Positions 24,807-32,422 are shown, numbered from the stretch's first letter. The stretch: 60,175 nt of DNA from an uncultured Oscillospiraceae bacterium (GCA_910578965.1 CAJTSP010000003.1:1-60175), one strand, 5' to 3'. The notes: generated by a model not told the origin, from the sequence alone. Numbers and translations are program-made.

Positions 24807-25592
24807 TCAGCCCCGGCCTTCGAGCGCATTTTGCATCTCGAGCATATTTTCCCAATACCGCTTGGGGCAAAGATTCATGCGGCAGCGCGGGTTTTCGCGC
24901 GCCTGGATCGAGACGGTTTGGTAAAAGGTTTTCCACATGGATTGCAGCGCTGCCTCTTCGGGGTCCGGCTCCGGGAAGGAAAAGCCTCCCGCCAGCTCGA
25001 GCAGCCTGGCGCGGCCACCCTGCCGGCCGGGATACCAGAGCGCGGCACGGCGTGGCTCGTCCACAATCAGGATATCCTCATCCGGGTAACGGTCGCAGAA
25101 ATGCCCGCGCAGCAGCGGCAGCACATCATGCTTGGGGCTGATCCGCGCGCCCAGCACCCCGCCGCACTGTGCAAAGCGGATAAAGCCGGTTAGCTGATGG
25201 GCCTCGTGGGTCACCTGACGCTCCATGGCCAGTACCGGGGCCACCGCCTCGTGCCCCGGCATCCGGCAGGCGCTCAGGCCCTGCCGTTCGGCGGCATAGG
25301 CAAAAAGCAAAAACCGTAAAAGGGCGGTTTCCTTTTGGGGCGAGGCATGCAAAAAGCCGTAGCAGACCATTTCCTCTGCATGGTAGCTCAGCTTTTTGCG
25401 CAGGCTGGCAAACACCCGCCCGGCCTTTTCGGGATCGGTGGGTACACGGCGGCTCTCAAACAGGGTAACCGGCGCGGTGCTCTCGCAAAACACCCCAAAC
25501 GGCGCCTCCCTGCGGGCCATCGCCTCAAACACGCAGCTCAAAAAGCCGGCAAAGCTCCCGTCGTATTGGTATAAAACCTCCAGGCAGACCAC
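24807..25592 (-). CDS. TIGR03915-family probable DNA repair/modification protein
   Basis: Protein of 261 aa belonging to the family (SAM-partner, DUF4130-like) that regularly accompanies the radical-SAM protein encoded just upstream. The start YQYDGSFAGFLSCVFEAM, the middle HEAHQLTGFIRFAQCGGVLGARISPKHDVLPLLRGHFCDRY (key features HEAHQ and ARISPKHDVLP) and the C-terminal MWKTFYQTVSIQARENPRCRMNLCPKRYW with two Cys are its marks. It lies 158 nt downstream of the partner gene on the same strand. The family is predicted to act in DNA metabolism; the reaction has not been shown to my knowledge. Confidence 0.87.
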   Translation of the reverse strand: MVCLEVLYQYDGSFAGFLSCVFEAMARREAPFGVFCESTAPVTLFESRRVPTDPEKAGRVFASLRKKLSYHAEEMVCYGFLHASPQKETALLRFLLFAYAAERQGLSACRMPGHEAVAPVLAMERQVTHEAHQLTGFIRFAQCGGVLGARISPKHDVLPLLRGHFCDRYPDEDILIVDEPRRAALWYPGRQGGRARLLELAGGFSFPEPDPEEAALQSMWKTFYQTVSIQARENPRCRMNLCPKRYWENMLEMQNALEGRG

Positions 25593-25750
25593 CCCCTTTT
25601 AGGCCCATCGGCAGAAATTGCGGCCTGGCCTTCCATAGGCCCCGGGCAGGCCGCCCCTGCCCCGGCGATATGGCCCTAAAAAGCCCCGGGGCACAGTGCA
25701 GGGGAAACGCCTGCAAGCCTGCCAAGCCCGTGCCCCTCGGGTCAACACAC

Positions 25751-27187
25751 TTACAGCCGTGCCGCAACCTGGCGCTCGGCCTCGGCCCACACCGCGCGGG
25801 CCGCCTTGGCCGGGGGCATGCCGCCCGCAGCCAACTGCCCGATCTCAGGCGCAAGGCGGGCCAGCGGCAGGGCAGGCACGCCGGGCGGCCCGCCTTGCGC
25901 AGCCAAAGGGGCTGGGCCGGGCGCCTGCAATGCAGATTGCCCGGGCGTGGCAAACAGGCTCAACTGCTCGCTGCCGGCCTCAAAGGCGGCAGGATCCAGC
26001 AGCGCCCGGGCCACCGCCTGCCGGCCGGCGCCCCGGGCGCCGGTAAACCCCCGGCAAACAATAAAATACTGCGCCCTCTTGAGAACTACCCCGATACGGC
26101 GCAGCTCCGGGATACCCAACCGGCCGTTTTGACGGGCAATACAAATACGGTCGGCACTTTTGGGCCCAATGCCCGGTACCCGCAGCAGTTCAGCGCGCGG
26201 CGCCGTATTCACATCCACCGGAAACCGGTGCAGGTTGCGAACCGCCCAGCCGCACTTAGGGTCGAGATAAGGGCTGAAATTGGGCTCGGCCTCGCTCAGC
26301 AGCTCGCCGGCCGAAAAATGGTAAAAGCGCAGCAGCCAGTCGGCCTGATACAGCCTATGCTCCCGCAAAAGCGGCGGCGGTGTATCCGGCGCAGGCAGGC
26401 GGCTGTCGGTTGATACCGGCAGATAAGCCGAAAAAAACACCCTTCTCAACGCAAATTTCCGGTAAAGGCCCTCGGCCAGGCCCACGATCTGCCGGTCGCT
26501 CTCGGGGCTTGCGCCTACAATCATCTGGGTGCTCTGGCCCGCAGGCGCAAAGCGGGGCGCGGCGCGGTAAAGGGCCAGCTCCTCCCGGCCCTGGCGGCCG
26601 CGCTGGGCAATCTGCCCCATCGGGCCCAGGATCGCCGGTTTTTTCTTGTCCGGCGCAAGCAGGCAGAGGCTGCGTTCGCTGGGCAACTCAATGTTGACAC
26701 TCAGCCGGTCGGCCAGCAGCCCCAACTGCTCCACCAGGCGGGGCGATGCCCCCGGAATCGCCTTGGCGTGGATGTAGCCTAAAAAACGGTATTCCTCCCG
26801 CAAAAGCCGCACGGTGGCAATCATCCTCTCCATCGTGTCGTCCGGGCTCTTCATCACGGCGCTGGACAAAAACAGCCCCTCGATGTAGTTGCGGCGATAA
26901 AATTGGATGGTTAGCCCGGCCAGCTCACGCGGGGTAAAGGCGGCCCGGGGTAGGTCGTTGGAGCGGCGGTTAACGCAGTAGCTGCAATCGTATACGCATA
27001 CATTGGTGAGCAGCACCTTCAGCAGCGAGATACAGCGCCCATCCGCCGAAAAGGCGTGGCAGATACCGGGCGCAAAGCAGCTACCGATATGCCCGCGCGC
27101 CCCGGCACGGGCCGACCCGCTGGAGGTACAGGCAACATCGTATTTGGCACTGTCGGCCAAGATGGCCAGTTTCTGCTCAAGCTCCAT
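25751..27187 (-). CDS. TIGR03916-family radical SAM DNA repair/modification protein with helix-hairpin-helix
   Basis: Radical SAM protein of 478 aa. ATG at 27187 has AAAAAAGGAGGG upstream; the longer frame has no similarity. The cluster motif is TNVCVYDCSYCVNR (Cys64, Cys68, Cys71). A helix-hairpin-helix DNA-binding motif follows (VPGIGPKSADRICIARQNG, about residues 337-356). The C-terminal extension contains QLSLF at residues 408-412 (25952-25966), the consensus for binding the replicative sliding clamp. The partner TIGR03915 gene is directly downstream, and an S24 repressor is 181 nt upstream. The chemistry is unknown; DNA lesion or base modification repair is the family prediction. Confidence 0.9.
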   Translation of the reverse strand: MELEQKLAILADSAKYDVACTSSGSARAGARGHIGSCFAPGICHAFSADGRCISLLKVLLTNVCVYDCSYCVNRRSNDLPRAAFTPRELAGLTIQFYRRNYIEGLFLSSAVMKSPDDTMERMIATVRLLREEYRFLGYIHAKAIPGASPRLVEQLGLLADRLSVNIELPSERSLCLLAPDKKKPAILGPMGQIAQRGRQGREELALYRAAPRFAPAGQSTQMIVGASPESDRQIVGLAEGLYRKFALRRVFFSAYLPVSTDSRLPAPDTPPPLLREHRLYQADWLLRFYHFSAGELLSEAEPNFSPYLDPKCGWAVRNLHRFPVDVNTAPRAELLRVPGIGPKSADRICIARQNGRLGIPELRRIGVVLKRAQYFIVCRGFTGARGAGRQAVARALLDPAAFEAGSEQLSLFATPGQSALQAPGPAPLAAQGGPPGVPALPLARLAPEIGQLAAGGMPPAKAARAVWAEAERQVAARL

Positions 27188-27322
27188 CTGCGGCCCTCCT
27201 TTTTTGCCTGCGGCGGGTACAAAAGTGGGCGGGTGCAGGCGGCGGCAAAGCAAAAAAGCAAGTTCCTGCAAGGCCGGCACGGCGGCAGCGCCCACCACAA
27301 GATAAGCGGCCAAAAGCGGCAG

Positions 27323-27340
27323 GCGGCAGCCCGCTGCCGC
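27323..27340 (-). terminator. Hairpin after the S24 repressor gene
   Basis: GCGGCAGC (27323-27330) and GCTGCCGC (27333-27340) form a tight stem; on the minus strand CTGCCGCTTTT follows. A weak terminator or attenuator between the repressor and the radical-SAM gene. Confidence 0.35.
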
Positions 27341-27368
27341 GCGATAAAAGCCAAAAGCAAAAACAGCG

Positions 27369-27980
27369 TTACCACTTGGTTTTGGTCTCAACCACCTTGC
27401 CGATAACGTATAAATCGTTCAGCTCCTCGCCGCGGATGACCATCTCTTCATAATCCGGGTTAAAGGGCTGCAATACTACCGCGTTCCCTCGCTGTACATA
27501 CCGTTTTAAGGTGCCCTCCCCCTCGCCAAAAACCATAACTCCCAGCTCGCCGTTTGAGAGGGTAGGCTGCCGGCGTACCAGCGCATAATCCCCGTCGTGA
27601 ATGCGGGGCTCCATACTGTCTCCTTTCACGATTAAATAAAAATAATTGGCAGGATCCTTGACCGGGGCCATTTCGGTTCCATAGTCTTCCTCAAAGGCCA
27701 GCGCGCCGTACCCCGCGCGTACCGTGCCCACCACCGGCACCGGGCTTTCGGCATAGCCGCCCACCGGCCCGCCAAACCGCTGAGCCGGCGCAACGCCCAG
27801 CAAATCGTCTGCCGTGGTACCCAGCAATTCGGCCAGCTTTGCCACCGTGGCCGGGTCCGGGGTAGAGCGCCCGGTCTCCCATTTGCCAACCGCCTGCTGG
27901 GTAACCCCAAGCCGTGCCGAAAGCGCCCCCTGGCTGAGTCCCTTTTGCTTGCGCAGGTCTTTCAAACGCTCGCTAAACAC
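27369..27980 (-). CDS. LexA/CI-like repressor: XRE helix-turn-helix plus S24 peptidase
   Basis: Self-cleaving repressor of 203 aa. GTG at 27980 is chosen for the GGAG 8 nt upstream. Residues 4-58 form an XRE-type HTH (LRKQKGLSQGALSARLGVTQQAVGKWE). Residues about 80-203 are a LexA/UmuD-type S24 domain: the cleavage dipeptide Ala89-Gly90 (VRAGYG), the catalytic Ser122 in KGDSMEP and Lys159 in GTLKRY are all present, so RecA-stimulated autocleavage is expected. This differs from true LexA, which has a winged helix. No phage genes surround it. It is divergent from a small membrane protein, with palindromic half-sites between, and upstream of the DNA repair pair. Confidence 0.92.
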   Translation of the reverse strand: MFSERLKDLRKQKGLSQGALSARLGVTQQAVGKWETGRSTPDPATVAKLAELLGTTADDLLGVAPAQRFGGPVGGYAESPVPVVGTVRAGYGALAFEEDYGTEMAPVKDPANYFYLIVKGDSMEPRIHDGDYALVRRQPTLSNGELGVMVFGEGEGTLKRYVQRGNAVVLQPFNPDYEEMVIRGEELNDLYVIGKVVETKTKW

Positions 27981-28199
27981 AACTCCCTCTCCTTTCTTTA
28001 CTCGTCCCCCGGCAGCCGGCAAAGGCGGCCCCGAAAACAATCGCCCTGCGGCGGCAGCCCGCCGGCCGGGCGGGCCTCGCAAACCCGTTGCTTGCCATTA
28101 TCGTACCCGTTACCCCGCCGCTTGCCGCGGCTGTTTTACACAAAAAGCAAGGCCCGGGGAGCATCAGCCCGGTTTTTTCTGCCGCTGTATTTTGCCATC

Positions 28200-28228
28200 A
28201 TTATACAACCCTTTGTAGTAATTGTAAA
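28200..28228 (-). promoter_or_regulatory. Autoregulated promoter of the S24 repressor gene
   Basis: Minus strand TTTACA (28228-28223), 17-nt spacer, TATAAT (28205-28200). The sequence ACAAAGGGTTGT overlaps the -10 side of the spacer, a plausible repressor contact. The leader is about 210 nt. Confidence 0.6.
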
Positions 28229-28262
28229 GGCGAAATTTGTAAAAAAAGTTGTATTTTTCTCT

Positions 28263-28290
28263 TGACAACAACTATAAGTTGTAATATCCT
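28263..28290 (+). promoter_or_regulatory. Divergent promoter with palindromic operator for the small membrane protein
   Basis: TTGACA at 28263-28268, a 16-nt spacer and TATCCT at 28285-28290. A perfect inverted repeat, ACAACT-ATA-AGTTGT (28268-28282), fills the spacer, the ideal place for repression. Further TACAAC/GTTGTA half-sites lie at 28204-28209, 28249-28254 and 28305-28313. The intergenic region 27981-28426 holds nothing else I can see. Confidence 0.6.
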
Positions 28291-28426
28291 AAATACAATA
28301 GCAGTACAACAACTATATGGCGTTGTTTTGTGGGCTCCTTTGTGCGGGCCATATCCAAAACGCGCAGCAACGGCCGGCTGCCATTTTGCAAACGGGTTTA
28401 CAGCGGCTGTGAGGAGGGTTATAGCG

Positions 28427-28696
28427 ATGAAGGCAATCAGAAAGGTTTTAAGGGTCCTGGCACGCTCGGCGGCCCTGCTACTGCTTTTGGGGGCCATGAT
28501 GGTGCTGGGCGGAATTTTTGAGGGAAGCCTTTGCCCCTTGCCCGGTTTTTGTGTTCTCGCCCTTTTAGCGGCCGGCCTGTGCGGGCTGGCCGGCGTGCTG
28601 CGCGCCCTCTCAAGCCCGGCCCGGCCAAAGCGGGCTGTACCGGCTGCCTGCCCCAGGCCCTGCAAGCGCCGCCGGCAGGGCCTGCGCGTCGCCTGA
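28427..28696 (+). CDS. Small two-helix membrane protein, candidate damage-induced gene
   Basis: Hypothetical protein of 89 aa. ATG at 28427 follows GGAGGG (28412-28417). Two hydrophobic stretches (about residues 12-30 and 38-60) are linked by a short loop containing two Cys (GSLCPLPGFC), and the tail is strongly basic (CPRPCKRRRQG). Its promoter overlaps the ACAACT/AGTTGT palindrome, and it is divergent from the S24 repressor. In other Firmicutes the gene divergent from lexA can be a small membrane cell-division inhibitor (YneA), although no LysM or sequence similarity is seen here. Function unknown. Confidence 0.6.
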   Translation: MKAIRKVLRVLARSAALLLLLGAMMVLGGIFEGSLCPLPGFCVLALLAAGLCGLAGVLRALSSPARPKRAVPAACPRPCKRRRQGLRVA

Positions 28697-28814
28697 AAGC
28701 CTTGCACGGCCTGCGGGGCAAAGGTCCTTGCAAACCCTTCTCCCGCTATCCGGCTTTTTGGGCGAGCACGCCCTTTGCCCTGCCTTTTGGGGCGTTCATT
28801 CGCTGCAAAACCGC

Positions 28815-28843
28815 TTGACAGCCTCTTTTCAATATGATACACT
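28815..28843 (+). promoter_or_regulatory. Promoter of the serine tRNA pair
   Basis: TTGACA (28815-28820), 17-nt spacer, TACACT (28838-28843), about 40 nt before the first tRNA. Confidence 0.6.
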
Positions 28844-28883
28844 AATTTACGCACTCCCGCATGGCGGTGGGGGCGCCCACTGG

Positions 28884-28970
28884 GGAGAGGTGTCCGAGTG
28901 GTTTAAGGAGCTGGTCTTGAAAACCAGTGACCCGCAAGGGCCGTGGGTTCGAATCCCACCCTCTCCGCCA
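28884..28970 (+). tRNA. tRNA-Ser (UGA anticodon)
   Basis: Acceptor GGAGAGG pairs with CCTCTCC, followed by an encoded GCCA end. Anticodon arm CTGGTCTTGAAAACCAG gives anticodon TGA. A long variable arm (TGACCCGCAAGGGCCG) and GGTTCGAATCC T-arm confirm a class II serine tRNA. It reads UCA and probably other UCN codons. Confidence 0.95.
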
Positions 28971-29017
28971 TTTCTGTGATCTGTCTACAACCGAATCATC
29001 TTTATGCACTTTGCTCT

Positions 29018-29108
29018 GGAGAAGTACTCAAGAGGTCGAAGAGGCGCCCCTGCTAAGGGCGTAGGTCGGGAAACCGGCGCGAGGGTTCAAATCCCTCCTT
29101 CTCCGCCA
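29018..29108 (+). tRNA. tRNA-Ser (GCU anticodon)
   Basis: Acceptor GGAGAAG pairs with CTTCTCC, CCA encoded at 29106-29108. Anticodon arm GCGCCCCTGCTAAGGGCG has anticodon GCT, with a long class II variable arm. It reads AGC/AGU. It lies 47 nt after tRNA-Ser(UGA), probably in the same transcript. Confidence 0.95.
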
Positions 29109-29153
29109 AACCGCGATATTGCGTTAAAAATTGCAATTTCGCGGTATTTTTTT
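29109..29153 (+). terminator. Terminator of the tRNA-Ser pair
   Basis: ACCGCGA...ATTGC (29110-29122) pairs with GCAAT...TCGCGGT (29133-29145), then ATTTTTTT. It follows the CCA end of the second tRNA immediately. Confidence 0.88.
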
Positions 29154-29311
29154 GTCTCATCCCTTTTTGTATCCCTCAACAGCAACGTACGGGAACTTGT
29201 CCCGCGGCCCCTGCCGGTACGATGAGCCGGCCCAAAACCCAAAGCGCCTCCCTATAGAAGGGAGGTAAATTACAACAAACGAGGCCGAAACAGGCCAGGA
29301 GGCAGCAAGCC

Positions 29312-29956
29312 ATGAAAAAACGTATTTCCCTTTTTCTGTGCGCGGTTTTTGCCCTTTTTTGCGCAGGATGCGGCGGTTTCAATTCCCAGCCGGCCAGCTC
29401 GGTGCCGGGCGGCGCATCCTCCCCGGCCGCCAGCGGCGCTTCGGCCCCGTCAGGCGGGCCCGTTGACGGCCTGGACAGCTTGGGCGGCATCGAGGTCGAA
29501 AAGGAGCTGTTTGACGTAACGCTCACAATTCCCGCCGATTTTATTGGGGATACCACCCAGGAGGAGCTGGATGCCTCGGTTGCAGAAGGGAACGTTCACT
29601 CGGCAACGCTGAACGACGATGGCAGCGTCACCTATGTAATGAGCAATCGGCAGCACAAGCAACTGCTTGCCGGGATTTCCGCCGGGTTTGACGAGGCCCT
29701 TTCGGCCATGATCGGCTCAGAGGATTATCCCAATATCACCAATATAGAGGCAAATGATACCTATACCAGCTTTACCGTAACCACCACCTCTGCCGAGCTT
29801 TCCTTACAGGAATCCTTCTCGGTGCTGGGATTTTATATGTATGGCGGCATGTACGCCGTTTTCTCCGGCAATGAAGCCGAAAATATCCATGTTGATTTTG
29901 TGAACGCAGACACAGGGGCTGTTATTTCTTCTGCCGATTCCCGGGACGCAGGATAA
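29312..29956 (+). CDS. Hypothetical lipoprotein
   Basis: Lipoprotein of 214 aa with a signal sequence (KKRISLFLCAVFALF) and lipobox (CAGC), then a Ser/Pro/Ala-rich linker and a domain starting with GIEVEKELFDVTLTIPADF. The pattern (IPADFIGDTTQEELDASVAE, SVTYVMSNRQHKQLL) is seen in conserved Firmicutes surface proteins of unknown role. AGGAGG at 29298-29303 precedes the ATG. Its stop TAA (29954-29956) is directly followed, in the same frame, by the remnant of an RraA-family gene. Confidence 0.8.
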   Translation: MKKRISLFLCAVFALFCAGCGGFNSQPASSVPGGASSPAASGASAPSGGPVDGLDSLGGIEVEKELFDVTLTIPADFIGDTTQEELDASVAEGNVHSATLNDDGSVTYVMSNRQHKQLLAGISAGFDEALSAMIGSEDYPNITNIEANDTYTSFTVTTTSAELSLQESFSVLGFYMYGGMYAVFSGNEAENIHVDFVNADTGAVISSADSRDAG

Positions 29957-30637
29957 GCGTCCCGGCCGGACGCGCACAACTACCTGCTGTGCTGCGGGCG
30001 CGAAGAGGAGGGCCGCAAGGGCTTTTTCAACCAGTGGGTCATCGATACGATGCAGCCGGACGATATCCTGGTGGCGGATATGTGCGACCAGATTCTTTAT
30101 GGCACCTATGTGGGCGGTAACCTTTCCACCGCCATCAAGGCCCGCACCGGCAACGGCGGCGCCGTGATCTGGGGCGGCATCCTCGACCTTGAGCAGATTG
30201 TGGACACCCCCGGTTTCCAGGCCTATTACCGCGGCATCCACCCCTCCCCCATCGGTGATGTGATGATGACCGGCATGAATGTCCCCTCCCGCACCGGGCA
30301 TACGGTCTGCCTACCGGGCGACGTTGTGCTGGGTACCATCTCGGGCGTTACCTTCATCCCCGCCCATCTGGCCGAGTATGTGCCCTCCTGCCCTGAAAAG
30401 ACCTAACTGAGGGACGCTTTTGGCTTTGAGCGGCTCGCCACCAATACGTACACCACCGCGCAGGTCGACCAGGATTGGTGGCCGGATTTTATGATGGAGG
30501 ACTTTATGAACTGGTTCCGAACCTCCGAGCAGGCGGCGGAGTACCAGTATCTCGACTGGTCCCAAAAGGTCGAGAGCAGCAAGCAGCCGCAGCCCAAAAA
30601 GAAATTTGACGGCCTTGTCCATTACAGCTACAGCTAA
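29957..30637 (+). pseudogene. RraA-family protein remnant (5'-truncated, internal stop)
   Basis: In the same frame as the lipoprotein, directly after its stop, sequence like the RraA/HMG-aldolase family appears: EEEGRKGFFNQWVIDTMQPDDILVADM (key GREEEG and PxDILVADM), GGNLSTAIKARTGNGGAVIWGGILD, and VVLGTISGVTFIPAHLAE. There is no start codon or ribosome site; the N-terminal part is missing. A TAA at 30404-30406 interrupts the frame, and reading continues after it with LRDAFGFERLATNTYT to a final stop at 30635-30637. It therefore looks like a broken gene. RraA-type proteins act as oxaloacetate or hydroxy-methyl-oxoglutarate aldolases or as RNase E inhibitors. Confidence 0.82.
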
Positions 30638-30652
30638 CCTTCCTCCTTTGCC

Positions 30653-30702
30653 GGCAGGCCCGCGGGCGTCGCCTTCCCGTCGCCGCGGGCCTGCCCTTTC
30701 TT
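30653..30702 (+). terminator. Terminator after the RraA remnant
   Basis: GGCAGGCCCGCGG (30653-30665) pairs with CCGCGGGCCTGCC (30683-30695), then CTTTCTTG. Strong stem, weak T tract. Between here and 31035 there is no gene. Confidence 0.6.
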
Positions 30703-31035
30703 GAATTTTCACCAAAAAGGAACTATACTTGACCCATAGCCCGCCGCATTCTGTTAATAACCGTTTGAGCGGCCTTGCCGCAAACCTAAGAAGCTATATC
30801 ATGGGCCAATGCGCACAGCGTGGCGGTCAAATTTTTTTGGCTGTCACGGTTTCAGAATTGCCGGCGCCCCTTGCCCGGCTGCAGGCCGGCCATTTCGCCT
30901 GCGCTTTTTGTTCCATCTGCCGAAAAACCGCTCCCATTTTTTTCGGGGCCCGGTCTGCCAACACCTGCCGTGAGGATGTGCGCGGCGGCTATTGGCACAG
31001 CTTCTAAGCGCTGTACCCAAAAAGGAGGTTTTGTT

Positions 31036-32163
31036 GTGTCCGTATCCCCTGTGTATTTTTCCGACCTTCGCGCCCGCCTCGGCACCAATCTGCTGGAAAA
31101 GCTCACCCGCCTGATCTGCGCGGCCGGCATCGAGCGCATCGATATGGAAAAAAAGTTTGTTGCCATCAAAATCCATTTTGGCGAGCCGGGCAATCTGTCC
31201 TATCTGCGGCCCAACTATGCCAAGGCGGTGGCCGACCAGGTCAAACGGCAGGGCGGCCTGCCCTTTTTAACCGACTGCAACACCCTATATGTCGGCCGGC
31301 GCAAGCACGCGCTCGAGCACCTGGATGCCGCATACGAAAACGGGTTTTCGCCTTTTTCCACCGGATGCCAGGTCATTATTGCCGACGGGCTCAAGGGCAC
31401 CGACGAGGCCGAGGTACCGGTTGTGGGAGGCGAGTACGTCAAAACGGCCAAGATCGGCCGCGCGATTATGGACGCCGACGTTTTTATCAGCCTAAACCAT
31501 TTTAAAGGCCACGAGTGCACCGGTTTTGGCGGCGCCATCAAAAACATCGGCATGGGCTGCGGCAGCCGCGCCGGCAAGATGGAGCAGCATACCAGCGGCA
31601 AGCCAAAGGTCGACCCCAAAGCCTGCCGGGGCTGCCGGGTGTGCGCCGGCGTCTGCGGGCAGGATGCCATCTCATTTGATGCTGCCGGCAAAGCACAGAT
31701 CAACCATGACAAATGCGTGGGCTGCGGGCGGTGTTTGGGCCGCTGCAACTTTGACGCAATTGACAACCAAAACAACAGCGCCAACAACGACCTCAACCGC
31801 AAGATGGCCGAGTACGCCAAGGCGGTTGTGAGCGGGCGGCCACAGTTTCACATTAACCTCGTCATGGACATCTCGCCTTACTGCGACTGCCATGCCGAAA
31901 ATGACCTTGCCATCCTGCCGGATATCGGGATGTTCGCCAGCTTTGACCCTGTGGCGCTGGACCAGGCCTGCGTAGATGCCTGCAACGCCGCCCAGCCGGT
32001 GGCGGGCAGCCTTCTTGACGAGCGGATGCGTGCGCCGGGCTTTTGCGACTGCGGCGACCATTTTGTCAATACAACCCCGGAGTCGGGCTGGCGGGCCTCG
32101 CTTGAGCACGCCGAAAAGATCGGCCTGGGCTGCCGGGATTACGAGCTGAAAATTGTAAAATAG
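31036..32163 (+). CDS. DUF362 protein with two [4Fe-4S] ferredoxin motifs
   Basis: Protein of 375 aa. GTG at 31036 is preceded by AAAGGAGG 7 nt upstream; the open frame extends further back without similarity. The DUF362 domain is shown by FVAIKIHFGEPGNLSYLRP, LNHFKGHECTGFGGAIKNIGMGCGSRAGK, and SFDPVALDQACVDAC. A bacterial ferredoxin insert carries two complete motifs, CRGCRVCAGVC and CVGCGRCLGRC, for two [4Fe-4S] clusters. It is thought to be a redox or electron transfer protein in anaerobes, with unknown partner. A second, shorter DUF362 gene lies at 40501-41385. Confidence 0.88.
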   Translation: MSVSPVYFSDLRARLGTNLLEKLTRLICAAGIERIDMEKKFVAIKIHFGEPGNLSYLRPNYAKAVADQVKRQGGLPFLTDCNTLYVGRRKHALEHLDAAYENGFSPFSTGCQVIIADGLKGTDEAEVPVVGGEYVKTAKIGRAIMDADVFISLNHFKGHECTGFGGAIKNIGMGCGSRAGKMEQHTSGKPKVDPKACRGCRVCAGVCGQDAISFDAAGKAQINHDKCVGCGRCLGRCNFDAIDNQNNSANNDLNRKMAEYAKAVVSGRPQFHINLVMDISPYCDCHAENDLAILPDIGMFASFDPVALDQACVDACNAAQPVAGSLLDERMRAPGFCDCGDHFVNTTPESGWRASLEHAEKIGLGCRDYELKIVK

Positions 32164-32167
32164 AATC

Positions 32168-32216
32168 AAAAAAGCCCCGCGATTTGTGCATTTCCTGCAC
32201 TAAATCGCGGGGTTTT
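32168..32216. terminator. Bidirectional terminator between the DUF362 gene and tRNA-Arg
   Basis: CCCCGCGATTTnGTGCA pairs with TGCACtAAATCGCGGGG around a TTTCC loop. Plus-strand T tract TTTTT at 32213-32217 and minus-strand T tract from the AAAAAA at 32168-32173. Confidence 0.9.
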
Positions 32217-32293
32217 TGGTGCGCTGAAAGGGATTCGAACCCCCGACCTTTTGGTTCGTAGCCAAACACTCTATCCAACTGAGCTATCAGCGC
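32217..32293 (-). tRNA. tRNA-Arg (ACG anticodon)
   Basis: Minus strand: acceptor GCGCTGA pairs with TCAGCGC, anticodon arm TTTGGCTACGAACCAAA with anticodon ACG, T arm TTCGAAT, and encoded CCA (32219-32217). The ACG is normally converted to ICG by TadA and reads CGU, CGC and CGA. Confidence 0.95.
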
Positions 32294-32295
32294 AC

Positions 32296-32341
32296 ATTTT
32301 GGTGCAAGAGGTATTCTATCACATCCGCACCAAAATTGCAA
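32296..32341 (-). promoter_or_regulatory. tRNA-Arg promoter bracketed by a 10-bp inverted repeat
   Basis: Minus strand TTGCAA (32341-32336), 17-nt spacer, TAGAAT (32318-32313). A perfect inverted repeat ATTTTGGTGC (32296-32305) / GCACCAAAAT (32327-32336) surrounds the -10 and start site; its meaning is unknown. Confidence 0.6.
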
Positions 32342-32422
32342 GGATAAAACAGGCAAAATTGCCGGCGCCCGTTTTGGGCCGCCCTGCGGCGGCAAGGCAG
32401 GCTATACAGCGGGCCAACCGCC

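Noticed and set aside
27369..28696. Prophage or integrated element, suggested by the CI-like repressor
   Set aside because: No integrase, replication, structural or lysis genes and no att repeats are seen; the repressor is flanked by chromosomal repair genes and tRNAs. The nearby tRNA-Ser genes show no duplicated 3' end within the window.
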